Shown piece by piece: positions 15,985-23,979 of a stretch of 64,000 nucleotides of DNA. The notes under the pieces are model-generated. The model worked only from the letters and a program-made list of their open reading frames with translations. It did no database searches and had not been told where the DNA came from. The stretch covers positions 62,001-126,000 of the forward strand of contig NZ_JBHULB010000011.1 in the NCBI RefSeq assembly GCF_042684265.1, read 5' to 3'. Every line of letters starts with the position of its first letter. Position 1 is the first letter of the stretch. The position numbers and the translations under genes were made by a program. This stretch comes from Croceitalea marina. Its GTDB lineage: Bacteria > Bacteroidota > Bacteroidia > Flavobacteriales > Flavobacteriaceae.

Positions 15985-17718
15985 TTAAACTTCGATAGGC
16001 GGTTTACGCAAGGTTCGGTCAAAAGCTTCGATAAGGGCGGCAACAGCGATAACGAGTCCGCAACCAATGGCATTAAGCCATAGATAGCCTAGTTTTTCTT
16101 GTCCACTTTCGTAAGGGGCAATCAAAACAAAGTATAGGATAAAGATGATAATCTGGGTGATAATTGCGGCGACAAATACCGCGTTACCTTTTACAAATTT
16201 GAAGAAAAACGCCAATAAAAATATGCCCAAAACATTACCATAAAATATGGAGCCAATAATATTCACTAGCTGAATCAAGTTATCAAAAAGGTCGGCAACA
16301 CAGGCAATAAGAATAGCGATAATACCCCAAATTAAAGTGAAAAATTTACTAGCGTTCAAGTAATGCTTTTGGGTAAAATCACCCTTTTTATTTCTTTTAT
16401 ATAAGTCCAAGGCCGTTATAGTACCAAGTGCATTTAATTCAGAAGCAGTTGAAGACATTGCTGCAGATAAAATAACCGCCAATAGCAAGCCTACAAGGCC
16501 TATTGGCAAGTTGTTTAAAATGAAATGAATAAATACATAATCTTTATCATTGGTCTGCACGTTTTCATCTGCCTTACTAATTAAGTCTTTTGCCGTGTTT
16601 CGCCCAGCCATTTCTGATTTGTTAACCGCAATAACATCTATTTTGGCCTGTTCTATCGCATTTAAATCTTTAAGCTTGAGCGCCGAAGAAAACTCGCTTT
16701 GCGCCATCTTCTTTTCTAATTGTAATTCGATATGACCTTCTTGTAACGCTTTATAATCTTCTGAATACGCTGAGTTTAAAACCGCTTCGGTAGCCGCTGG
16801 ATTAAAATTTAGGGGAGAAGGATTATACTGGTAAAAGATAAATACCATAACACCCACCAAAAGAATAAAGAATTGCATGGGTATTTTAAGAATGCCGTTG
16901 AAAATTAGGCCAAGTTGACTTTCCCTAACCGATTTTCCGGATAGGTAGCGCTGTACCTGGCTCTGATCGGTGCCAAAATAGGCCAGCATTAAAAAGAAAC
17001 CACCGGTAATACCGCTCCAAAAGGTATATCTATTTTTTGGATCAAAATCGAAGTTTAAAATATTCAGCTTGCCATTTGCACCAGCAAGTTTTAAAGTTTC
17101 GCTAAAGGAAATGTCGGATGGAAGACTACCTAAAATAAAAAAGAAAACAAAAAACATCCCCGTCATAATTACGAACATTTGTTGCTTGTGTGTCACGCTC
17201 ACCGCTTTTGTTCCACCGGAAACGGTATATAAGATTACAAGAACTCCAATTATAATATTTAGGGTCAGTAGGTTCCAACCTAAAACTGCCGATAAAATTA
17301 TGGAGGGTGCAAATATGGTTATCCCAGCGGCCAATCCACGTTGTATGAGAAAGAGAATAGCTGTTAGGGTCCTGGTTTTTAAGTCAAAACGTTTTTCTAA
17401 AAGTTCGTAGGCGGTATATACCTTAAGCTTGTGATAAATAGGTATAAATACGCCGCAAATAACAATCATTGCGATAGGAAGACCAAAATAGAACTGAACA
17501 AAGCCCATTCCATCGTGAAAAGCTTGCCCGGGGGTAGATAAAAAAGTTATAGCACTGGCCTGTGTAGCCATTACCGACAGCCCTATAGTCCACCATTTGG
17601 TATCGCTTCCGCCTTTTACATAATCTTCAACGCTTTTGCTTCCCTTTGTTTTCCATACTCCGTATCCAACTATCGTCAAAAGAGTTCCTACGAGCACGAT
17701 CCAGTCCAGTAACTCCAT
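15985..17718 (-). CDS. sodium:solute symporter (SSS family)
   Basis: This 577-residue transporter belongs to the SSS family with about 13 membrane helices. Family landmarks include the first-helix VLVGTLLTIVGYG, GGSDTKWWTIGLSVMATQASAITFLSTPG (residues 37-64) and YFGTDQSQVQRYLS (247-260). Residues ~300-395 form a long hydrophilic, partly coiled-coil insertion between helices, seen in Bacteroidota members. The substrate is unknown. The gene lies three bases after a 41-codon membrane protein gene and follows a PIG-L deacetylase, so transport of a deacetylated sugar-type compound is possible (inference). Confidence 0.9.
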   Translation of the reverse strand: MELLDWIVLVGTLLTIVGYGVWKTKGSKSVEDYVKGGSDTKWWTIGLSVMATQASAITFLSTPGQAFHDGMGFVQFYFGLPIAMIVICGVFIPIYHKLKVYTAYELLEKRFDLKTRTLTAILFLIQRGLAAGITIFAPSIILSAVLGWNLLTLNIIIGVLVILYTVSGGTKAVSVTHKQQMFVIMTGMFFVFFFILGSLPSDISFSETLKLAGANGKLNILNFDFDPKNRYTFWSGITGGFFLMLAYFGTDQSQVQRYLSGKSVRESQLGLIFNGILKIPMQFFILLVGVMVFIFYQYNPSPLNFNPAATEAVLNSAYSEDYKALQEGHIELQLEKKMAQSEFSSALKLKDLNAIEQAKIDVIAVNKSEMAGRNTAKDLISKADENVQTNDKDYVFIHFILNNLPIGLVGLLLAVILSAAMSSTASELNALGTITALDLYKRNKKGDFTQKHYLNASKFFTLIWGIIAILIACVADLFDNLIQLVNIIGSIFYGNVLGIFLLAFFFKFVKGNAVFVAAIITQIIIFILYFVLIAPYESGQEKLGYLWLNAIGCGLVIAVAALIEAFDRTLRKPPIEV

Positions 17719-17721
17719 AAA

Positions 17722-17847
17722 CTATAAATTTCCTTTCATTAAAAAGTAGAAAACCAGAATATAAAGCATGTTGAGGACTAACACGATGGTATATTCCTTT
17801 TTCCAAATAAATGATTCGGTATTGTCGCTACTTTCCTTTGATTCCAT
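17722..17847 (-). CDS. 41-residue single-pass membrane protein upstream of the symporter
   Basis: This short frame begins MESKESSDNTESFIWKK, followed by one hydrophobic helix (YTIVLVLNMLYILVFYFLM, residues 19-37) and ends KGNL. The start overlaps the PIG-L stop by 20 bases and the stop ends three bases before the symporter ATG, so translation is probably coupled with both. The layout suggests an accessory subunit of the symporter, as other SSS transporters have small membrane partners, but no family is recognised. Confidence 0.68.
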   Translation of the reverse strand: MESKESSDNTESFIWKKEYTIVLVLNMLYILVFYFLMKGNL

Positions 17848-20365
17848 TTTCTGTTTGATGGTTTTCTTTTCCTATGGAAAGCATATTTGCAAATAATTTA
17901 TAAGCCCCGGGAACACCTGCGGGCAGCTCTCTGAAAAAGCTCAAACCGGTATAAATATAGTTCCCTTTTCCGTAAGGTGCTACCAATAAACTTCCTGTTT
18001 TTGGATTTTCTCCCTCATCGTTCATAGACAAGATAGGTGTAAATTCTTTACTCCACTCATTCGGAAAGTATAAACCACGTTCTTGTACCCATCCATCAAA
18101 ATCATTTTGGGTGATTGTATTAGGAAAATTAATCAATGAATGGTTCTTGGCCAATATCTCCACTTCCGCATTTTCATTGGTCACCCTATCGCGAGATATG
18201 GTAATAGGGTAGGGGGCTATATTTTTAAATTGCTCTCTCCAGCGCCCGGCGGTGTTGTATTGAATAATTAGGTTTCCGCCCTCTTTGACATAATCGAGTA
18301 AAAAAGCTTGTTTAAATTTAAGTTCTTCAACCACATTATACGCCCTAATTCCTACTACAATGCCATCATATTTGCTTAGCGAACCTTCTTGAATATTGTT
18401 AACCGCTATAGTTTCTACGTTGTATCCTATCTGTTCTAGACTTTCAGGAACTTTATCGCCAGCACCGACGACGTATCCAATATTATTTCCACTTTTTAGA
18501 ATGTTCAAACGAACAACTTTTGTTTCTGAAGGCAGTAGTATGGATTGTTTAGGAACATGGTCGTAATTAATTTCGACCAACTTTCTAGTGTACGAGTTTC
18601 CATTTACCGTTATTATTGGAAAAATACTTCCTTCACTTTCTTGTTTTGGAGGGCTTACCTTAAAAAGAAAATTTTGGACATCATTTTTTTGAGCAATTTC
18701 AAAGTCGATTGAGGACGGACTAATAGACCAACCCTTAGGATGATTCAGAACTACCGTGCCTGAAATCTTATCTCTTCCTGCCCTGATTGAAAGCGTAATC
18801 TCTTTTGCACTATTATCGGCAAATAAAACAACGTCATCTTTAAAACTGGATGTTACTTCTGGCAGCACTACAAAAGGTTCATAAATTTCACCTTTGTCCG
18901 GTTTCGAATAGTGATAGACTATTGGTTTTTTAAAGTTTAAAATGCTACCGTTAAAGTCCAACTCATAATTTACCATAAATGCTGGCGGAGTTTCTGGTTT
19001 ACCGATTAAAGATTTGTCGCTTACCTCATACATGCCCAGACTTCCTTTTGTATCAAGCCAATATGGGGTCGTAAATGCCGCGTTCTTTGGAATGGTAAGA
19101 TCGAGCTCTAAGTTTTCTTTCTTGTTGGTTGCCAAATTTACCGCTTGCCGAATCGAAGCACCTGTGTTTTCGATTACCACAGCATTAAGTTTAATTTTAG
19201 AATTGCTTCGGTTTAAAGCCTCAACTACAATTTTTAAGGTCTCGCCTCTGGTGGCTGAAGAGCTAGATGCATTTGCCTCTAGATAAAGCCCCGAACATGC
19301 AAAAATAATATCCTTTAAATGCTCAGATTTAAGTTCTCTCCAATGCTTATCTTCAACCTTTTGGAGTAATGTATAGGCTTCTAGTAACTTAGGAATATGC
19401 GATGAAGGGTTTCTAAAGTCAAAATTCTTTTCAACTTCATATAAAATTTCACCAATTGCCTCACCGCCTTTCACTCTGGACCAAGTCGTATTAATACCAT
19501 CAAAAATATTGTTTTTATTTTCTGGCAAATCACCTTTTAATAGTTCTATGTATTCATCTTGCGAACCTCTTGTTGATATGCGACCAAAACCTTGGCAGAG
19601 ATGTTGACTGCTCGCCAAAGAAGCAATTTCATTATTTGATTTACCAAATGCAGGGTAGTAAACGCCAACATCCATTTTCAACATATTAGACTTGTCCACT
19701 TTATCAAATGCTTCTTGACTGCCATAACGCCACCATGAGGTATTATAAAAAAGACGTTTAGGTTGCCAAACATCTGTACTTTCTAAATGTTCTGGATATA
19801 CATCTTCACTCGCTGCCAAATCAAAAGCCTCCATACTTAATATGGCAGAAGAGGTGTGGTGTCCATGGGTTCTGCCAGCTCTTCTGTGGTCAAATCGATT
19901 TATGATTACATCTGGCTTCAAGTTTCTAATTGTCCAAATAACGTCTCCTAAAACTTGCTCTTTGTTCCAAATCTCTAGTGTTTCATCAGGATGCTTTGAA
20001 TAACCAAAGTCATTTGCGCGGGTAAATCGTTGTTCACCGCCATCAACTCTTCTTGCGGCCAATAATTCTTGTGTTCTTAATACGCCAAGCAATTCACGTA
20101 GCTCGGCACCGATCAAATTCTGACCGCCATCACCTCTTGTTAGCGATAAATATGCCGTACGCGCTTTGGTGTGGTTTGCTAAATAAGATATTAGTCGGGT
20201 ATTTTCATCATCTGGATGCGCAGCTAAATAGAGTGCTGTACCCAAGAAGTTAAGCTTTTTAAGTTCGTGATGAATATCGTTAGATGATAGCTTTTTTGGA
20301 GTCTGGGCCGTAATACTTATACAGAGTAATAGACAGACTAGAACAAAAGCCCTTGTATATTGCAT
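17828..20365 (-). CDS. secreted PIG-L family deacetylase
   Basis: This 845-residue protein has a signal peptide (ending ISITAQ). The N-terminal PIG-L/LmbE zinc domain is at about 30-300, with AAHPDDENTRLI (metal ligands His, Asp, Asp) and RTHGHHTSSAIL supplying the distal His. The middle (about 370-620) is beta-rich and probably immunoglobulin-like. The last ~200 residues (YDGIVVGIRAYNV, GGNLIIQYNT) resemble a ThuA/amidotransferase-like fold. Family members remove acetyl groups from GlcNAc-type sugars. Here it is periplasmic or outer-surface. It forms an operon with the small membrane protein and the symporter. The sugar is unknown. Confidence 0.88.
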   Translation of the reverse strand: MQYTRAFVLVCLLLCISITAQTPKKLSSNDIHHELKKLNFLGTALYLAAHPDDENTRLISYLANHTKARTAYLSLTRGDGGQNLIGAELRELLGVLRTQELLAARRVDGGEQRFTRANDFGYSKHPDETLEIWNKEQVLGDVIWTIRNLKPDVIINRFDHRRAGRTHGHHTSSAILSMEAFDLAASEDVYPEHLESTDVWQPKRLFYNTSWWRYGSQEAFDKVDKSNMLKMDVGVYYPAFGKSNNEIASLASSQHLCQGFGRISTRGSQDEYIELLKGDLPENKNNIFDGINTTWSRVKGGEAIGEILYEVEKNFDFRNPSSHIPKLLEAYTLLQKVEDKHWRELKSEHLKDIIFACSGLYLEANASSSSATRGETLKIVVEALNRSNSKIKLNAVVIENTGASIRQAVNLATNKKENLELDLTIPKNAAFTTPYWLDTKGSLGMYEVSDKSLIGKPETPPAFMVNYELDFNGSILNFKKPIVYHYSKPDKGEIYEPFVVLPEVTSSFKDDVVLFADNSAKEITLSIRAGRDKISGTVVLNHPKGWSISPSSIDFEIAQKNDVQNFLFKVSPPKQESEGSIFPIITVNGNSYTRKLVEINYDHVPKQSILLPSETKVVRLNILKSGNNIGYVVGAGDKVPESLEQIGYNVETIAVNNIQEGSLSKYDGIVVGIRAYNVVEELKFKQAFLLDYVKEGGNLIIQYNTAGRWREQFKNIAPYPITISRDRVTNENAEVEILAKNHSLINFPNTITQNDFDGWVQERGLYFPNEWSKEFTPILSMNDEGENPKTGSLLVAPYGKGNYIYTGLSFFRELPAGVPGAYKLFANMLSIGKENHQTENGIKGK

Positions 20366-20441
20366 AGTTGGTTATTTAATTATCCCCAAATATAGAAAGA
20401 TTAGCTACCTAGAAGTTTAGATTTAGAACTTCTTTAACAGC

Positions 20442-20993
20442 CTAAAAATGCTGTTCAAGGTCTTCACCCGTAGCTACTTGTTTTTGAATGAGTACCACAC
20501 CTTTTTGCAACAACAAATTGTTAGGATAGGTAAGTAGCTCGCCATCATCCTTTTTAAGATTGATATTAAAGGCTTGAATATCTATAATAATGGCTTCTTC
20601 AGGAAAGTCTTTATCGAGTATTCGAATTCTATCTCCAATTTTAAAAGGAAAATAAAAGAATAAGATAATACCGGCAGTAATATTGCTTAAAATAGACCAG
20701 CTGGCGAACAAGGCAACACCTAAAACCGCAAAGAAAGATGATAGAATAAGACCTAACTCCTTAAAATCTACTTTCCAAATAAAAAGCAATGCAATAAGAA
20801 TTAAAGTAATTAGGGCAAAGGTTAGGTACCTGCCTACCAAAACAGTTCTTACCTGATTGATATCGCTTTTACGACCAATACGTCTAATCGTTTTTACCAG
20901 TAAAAAACGAAGAAAAAGAAAAACAGCAAATGCAATAAAAGTACCTGCCAACTCACTTTGAAATTCTTCAACAAAGCTTTTTAATGCAATCAT
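20442..20993 (-). CDS. small mechanosensitive ion channel (MscS family)
   Basis: This 183-residue protein has membrane helices at about 15-35, 55-75 and 80-110. The last is the pore-lining helix of MscS (VLGVALFASWSILSNITAGIILF). The soluble beta domain follows (FKIGDRIRILD, then EEAIIIDIQAFNINLKK). It is much shorter than E. coli MscS (286) because the C-terminal cage is missing; such minimal channels are known. The start overlaps the lipoprotein gene stop by four bases, so it is the last gene of the DUF2520-kdsC-maf operon. Confidence 0.88.
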   Translation of the reverse strand: MIALKSFVEEFQSELAGTFIAFAVFLFLRFLLVKTIRRIGRKSDINQVRTVLVGRYLTFALITLILIALLFIWKVDFKELGLILSSFFAVLGVALFASWSILSNITAGIILFFYFPFKIGDRIRILDKDFPEEAIIIDIQAFNINLKKDDGELLTYPNNLLLQKGVVLIQKQVATGEDLEQHF

Positions 20994-21949
20994 AGACCTA
21001 AACTATCTCTTAAGGCGATAAATTTATTTGAATTTTGCCTCCAATAAGGTGTTTTGATACTTTTTATTTTCGTTCCTGTTGAAGAAAGGATTTTCGCACT
21101 AGGACCATAACCGCTCTTGAACTCTTCCTTCCAGCTTTCTATTGAATATGGAAAATCTGTTGTGAAATTAATGGTCAGTTTGCGAATATCGGCACCATAG
21201 TCGATAGTATAAGAACTCATTCCGTTAGACGTTGTTAAGCTGGCCTCGGCCTTTAGCGCTTGCATATCTTGGTGCTTTGTTCTAAAAAACTCTAAGGATG
21301 GTACAATGTCAATTTCCCCAATAGGAAGGTTATCTGGGTTAATTCTAATTTTGTTCCATATTTCATTTTCAAGAATAACCTTATCTAATTTTAAATTTTG
21401 GTCTGCTTCCCCCTCAAAGTAGGAATGTGATGTAAATTCAAATTCTTCCCTATTGTTAAGTTGTGAATAGACATGGCCGCACCACTCTTGAACCGACAAA
21501 CTAGTTTTTAGCGCATGTTGGTTGTCATGAACGGGATAAAAAGTACTGCTCATTATAGAATAGGGGTAAATTCCGGTTAAATATTTTTTAGTAGCATTTA
21601 GTTTTAGAACAGGAACATTGCTTGCATTACTTCCATCCGCTTTCACCTGAACTTCCGGTAGAAAAGGTTCCGTTACATAAATAAGCACAGCGGTTCCTTC
21701 TCTTAGTTCGCCATACCTCGCTTGCTGCAACTTGTATGATGTTATTTCAGCATTACCGGCATACCAATACTTTTTAAACGCTTCGGACAACGGTTTTTTT
21801 GGAGATTTTTTTTCAACCTTTTTTGTTTCTTCTGTATTTAGAGCCAATTCTTTAGAAGTTGAACCAGATTTTTCTTTACAGCTTTCAAATGTCACTATGG
21901 TTAATGCGAAAAGTACTATGAGAAGTTCAAATCGAATCCACTTTTTCAT
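20990..21949 (-). CDS. lipoprotein encoded next to maf (often misnamed a Maf protein)
   Basis: This 319-residue protein has an N-terminal hydrophobic signal and a lipobox-like SC at about residues 23-24 (VTFESC), then a Lys/Ser/Glu linker. The mature domain (about 55-319) contains AFKKYWYAGNAEITSYKLQQARYGELREG and QEWCGHVYSQLNNR. Homologues in flavobacteria are commonly called septum formation inhibitor only because they neighbour maf; the sequence has no Maf fold. The function is unknown. It overlaps mscS by 4 bases and lies 35 bases after maf on the same strand. Confidence 0.8.
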   Translation of the reverse strand: MKKWIRFELLIVLFALTIVTFESCKEKSGSTSKELALNTEETKKVEKKSPKKPLSEAFKKYWYAGNAEITSYKLQQARYGELREGTAVLIYVTEPFLPEVQVKADGSNASNVPVLKLNATKKYLTGIYPYSIMSSTFYPVHDNQHALKTSLSVQEWCGHVYSQLNNREEFEFTSHSYFEGEADQNLKLDKVILENEIWNKIRINPDNLPIGEIDIVPSLEFFRTKHQDMQALKAEASLTTSNGMSSYTIDYGADIRKLTINFTTDFPYSIESWKEEFKSGYGPSAKILSSTGTKIKSIKTPYWRQNSNKFIALRDSLGL

Positions 21950-21984
21950 AACTAATGGTTTTTGCCAAAATTAACCAACAATAC

Positions 21985-22593
21985 CTAGGCAACAATAGCC
22001 ATTAACGTTTTGTAAACTAATTGCGTAGGTAAACCGACTACATTGGTGTAAAGGCCTCTAATTTCTTCGATACCAATAAGTCCGATCCATTCTTGAATTC
22101 CGTATGCACCAGCTTTATCATAGGGCTTAAAGGTCTCGATGTAGTATGCTATTTCTTCAACGGTCAATTCGGCAAGTTTCACTTTGGTTGTAGCGCTAAC
22201 TACTTTTTGTTGGGTTTTGGTAGTAAAGCATACCGAAGTAATAACTTCATGCCATTGCCCTGATAATTTTTTGAGCATTTCTTTGGCTTCAACTTCACTT
22301 TCTGCTTTGGCCAGAGATTCATTCTGATGCCATACAACGGTATCTGAAGTAACCAAAATTTCGTTGGTCTTCAATCTATCCGTGAATACAGATGATTTTA
22401 GTTTAGCCAAATAAGAGGCTATTTCTTCTCCTTTAAGTTCTTTCGGATATACTTCTTCGACCGGTTTTAATTGTACCTCAAATTCTACTCCTAAATCCTC
22501 AAAGAATTTTTTCCTTCGGGGTGAACCAGAAGCTAAAATTAGCTTGTAATCCTTTAACTTTTCTGCCAGTGGATTTTTAATCATTCGCGGCAC
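21985..22593 (-). CDS. maf: Maf-family nucleoside triphosphate pyrophosphatase
   Basis: This is a 202-residue house-cleaning enzyme that hydrolyses non-canonical dNTP/UTP-type nucleotides. The N-terminal signature LILASGSPRRKKFFEDLG lies at residues 18-35. The catalytic VTSDTVVWH is near residue 103, and DKAGAYGIQEWIG near 158 is also family-typical. The start overlaps kdsC by 17 bases; the Met at residue 4 is an equally possible start. Confidence 0.93.
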   Translation of the reverse strand: MPRMIKNPLAEKLKDYKLILASGSPRRKKFFEDLGVEFEVQLKPVEEVYPKELKGEEIASYLAKLKSSVFTDRLKTNEILVTSDTVVWHQNESLAKAESEVEAKEMLKKLSGQWHEVITSVCFTTKTQQKVVSATTKVKLAELTVEEIAYYIETFKPYDKAGAYGIQEWIGLIGIEEIRGLYTNVVGLPTQLVYKTLMAIVA

Positions 22594-23104
22594 TAAAGTT
22601 TGAATTCCAATCCCCTCGAACTTTTAAAACCTGTTCTATGATATCTCGTACACAGCCTTCCCCGCCATTTTTATGGGAAACATAATCGCAAATCGATTTT
22701 ACTTCGGCTACTGCATTTTGCGGACATGTCGCCAATTGCACCATCTTCATAGGAGGTATGTCAGGTACATCATCACCCATATATAGAACGTTTTCGGGCT
22801 TAATTGAATGGATGTCTAAATATTCATCAAGAGGGTTTTGTTTATGATGCGCACCTAAATAAATATCGGTTACACCAAGGGCCTTAAATCTATTACGAAC
22901 CCCTTCATTATTGCCTCCGGAGATAATACAAACATTGTAACCTTTTTGCAACGCGGTCTTTAACGCATACCCATCTTTGACATTCATTTTCCGAAGCATT
23001 TCTCCTTTAGTGGTAATGAGTAAGGTACCATCGGTAAAAACACCGTCAACATCAAAAATAAAAGTAGTTATCTGGTTGAGGTATTCTTTATAATTTTTTT
23101 TCAT
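22577..23104 (-). CDS. kdsC: KdsC-type HAD phosphatase
   Basis: This 175-residue HAD-superfamily C0-type phosphatase carries motif I FIFDVDGVFTDG (Asp18, Asp20) and later motif IV YMGDDVPDIPPMK. The family removes phosphate from 3-deoxy-D-manno-octulosonate 8-phosphate in lipopolysaccharide synthesis. Length and the lack of a cap domain fit the tetrameric KdsC group. The gene overlaps both its neighbours (17 bases each side), so it is translationally linked with DUF2520 and maf. Confidence 0.9.
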   Translation of the reverse strand: MKKNYKEYLNQITTFIFDVDGVFTDGTLLITTKGEMLRKMNVKDGYALKTALQKGYNVCIISGGNNEGVRNRFKALGVTDIYLGAHHKQNPLDEYLDIHSIKPENVLYMGDDVPDIPPMKMVQLATCPQNAVAEVKSICDYVSHKNGGEGCVRDIIEQVLKVRGDWNSNFSAAND

Positions 23105-23849
23105 TTTGCTCTTTAATAGATTCGCTTATCAGCTGATATAGTTTCTTCTGTATCGGATTTTCTAGTGCGTCTAGGTGCTTTTGCATGGTTAAAATGTCAT
23201 TACGTTTCGCAGGACCTGTTTGTGCTTTATCGGGACTCAAAAATCGTAATTTATTGGCAGTTTCAGATATAAGAGGTTTTAATAAGTCAAAAGGAAGTTC
23301 TTCTTTACTACAGATTTCTTGACCTATGACGTACATATGATTGGTAAAGTTATTTACAAAAACAGCTGCCAGATGTAATTTCTCTCGCTGAGCCGATGAT
23401 ACTAGATGTACCCTTTCGGAAATTTTGTGTGCAAGTACTTCTAAAATTTTCAAATCTTGTAAAGTATCGGCTTCGATGCAAATAGGAATACTACTAAAGT
23501 CAACCTCTTTTTTAGGCGAAAAGGTTTGTAGGGGATAAAAAACACCTTTTCTGGCTGCTACTACATTATCTTTAGAAACGCTACCAGAGGTATGTACGAC
23601 CATACCTTTTTTAGTTACCAATAGCTTAGAAACTTCTGAAATGGCGTCGTCATTTACGGCAACAATATAAACATCGGCATCTATAATATTTTCAGGAACA
23701 GAAGTAACCGCACATTTAGCCTCAAAAGAAGATAGTGAGCGGATGTTTCGTCCAAAAACCTGTATTACCTGAATATCTTCTTTGGGATAGAAAGCATCAA
23801 ATAGATGGTGGGCCACGTTACCAGTGCCTATAAGTACTACTGAAAGCAT
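23088..23849 (-). CDS. Rossmann-like / DUF2520 domain-containing protein
   Basis: This 253-residue protein starts MLSVVLIGTGNVAHHLF, a NAD(P)-binding Rossmann motif. The N-terminal domain resembles the F420/ketopantoate-reductase type fold; the C-terminal half is DUF2520 (LHLAAVFVNNFTNHMYVIG). The ATG at 23849 was chosen because the conserved motif starts at once; an ATG at 23870 is possible, and longer versions run into the divergent ccsBA gene. It is the first gene of the kdsC-maf operon. The substrate is unknown. Confidence 0.88.
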   Translation of the reverse strand: MLSVVLIGTGNVAHHLFDAFYPKEDIQVIQVFGRNIRSLSSFEAKCAVTSVPENIIDADVYIVAVNDDAISEVSKLLVTKKGMVVHTSGSVSKDNVVAARKGVFYPLQTFSPKKEVDFSSIPICIEADTLQDLKILEVLAHKISERVHLVSSAQREKLHLAAVFVNNFTNHMYVIGQEICSKEELPFDLLKPLISETANKLRFLSPDKAQTGPAKRNDILTMQKHLDALENPIQKKLYQLISESIKEQNEKKL

Positions 23850-23979
23850 GCGCAAAAGTACAAATTTCATTACGGGAACACATTGAGAAAGAATTAACAA
23901 TTTTGTTGAACTATTTAGTGTGGTTTGTTCATTTTCAAAAAGCAAAAACGCCGTACTTTTGCATGCCAAAGACAGATTT

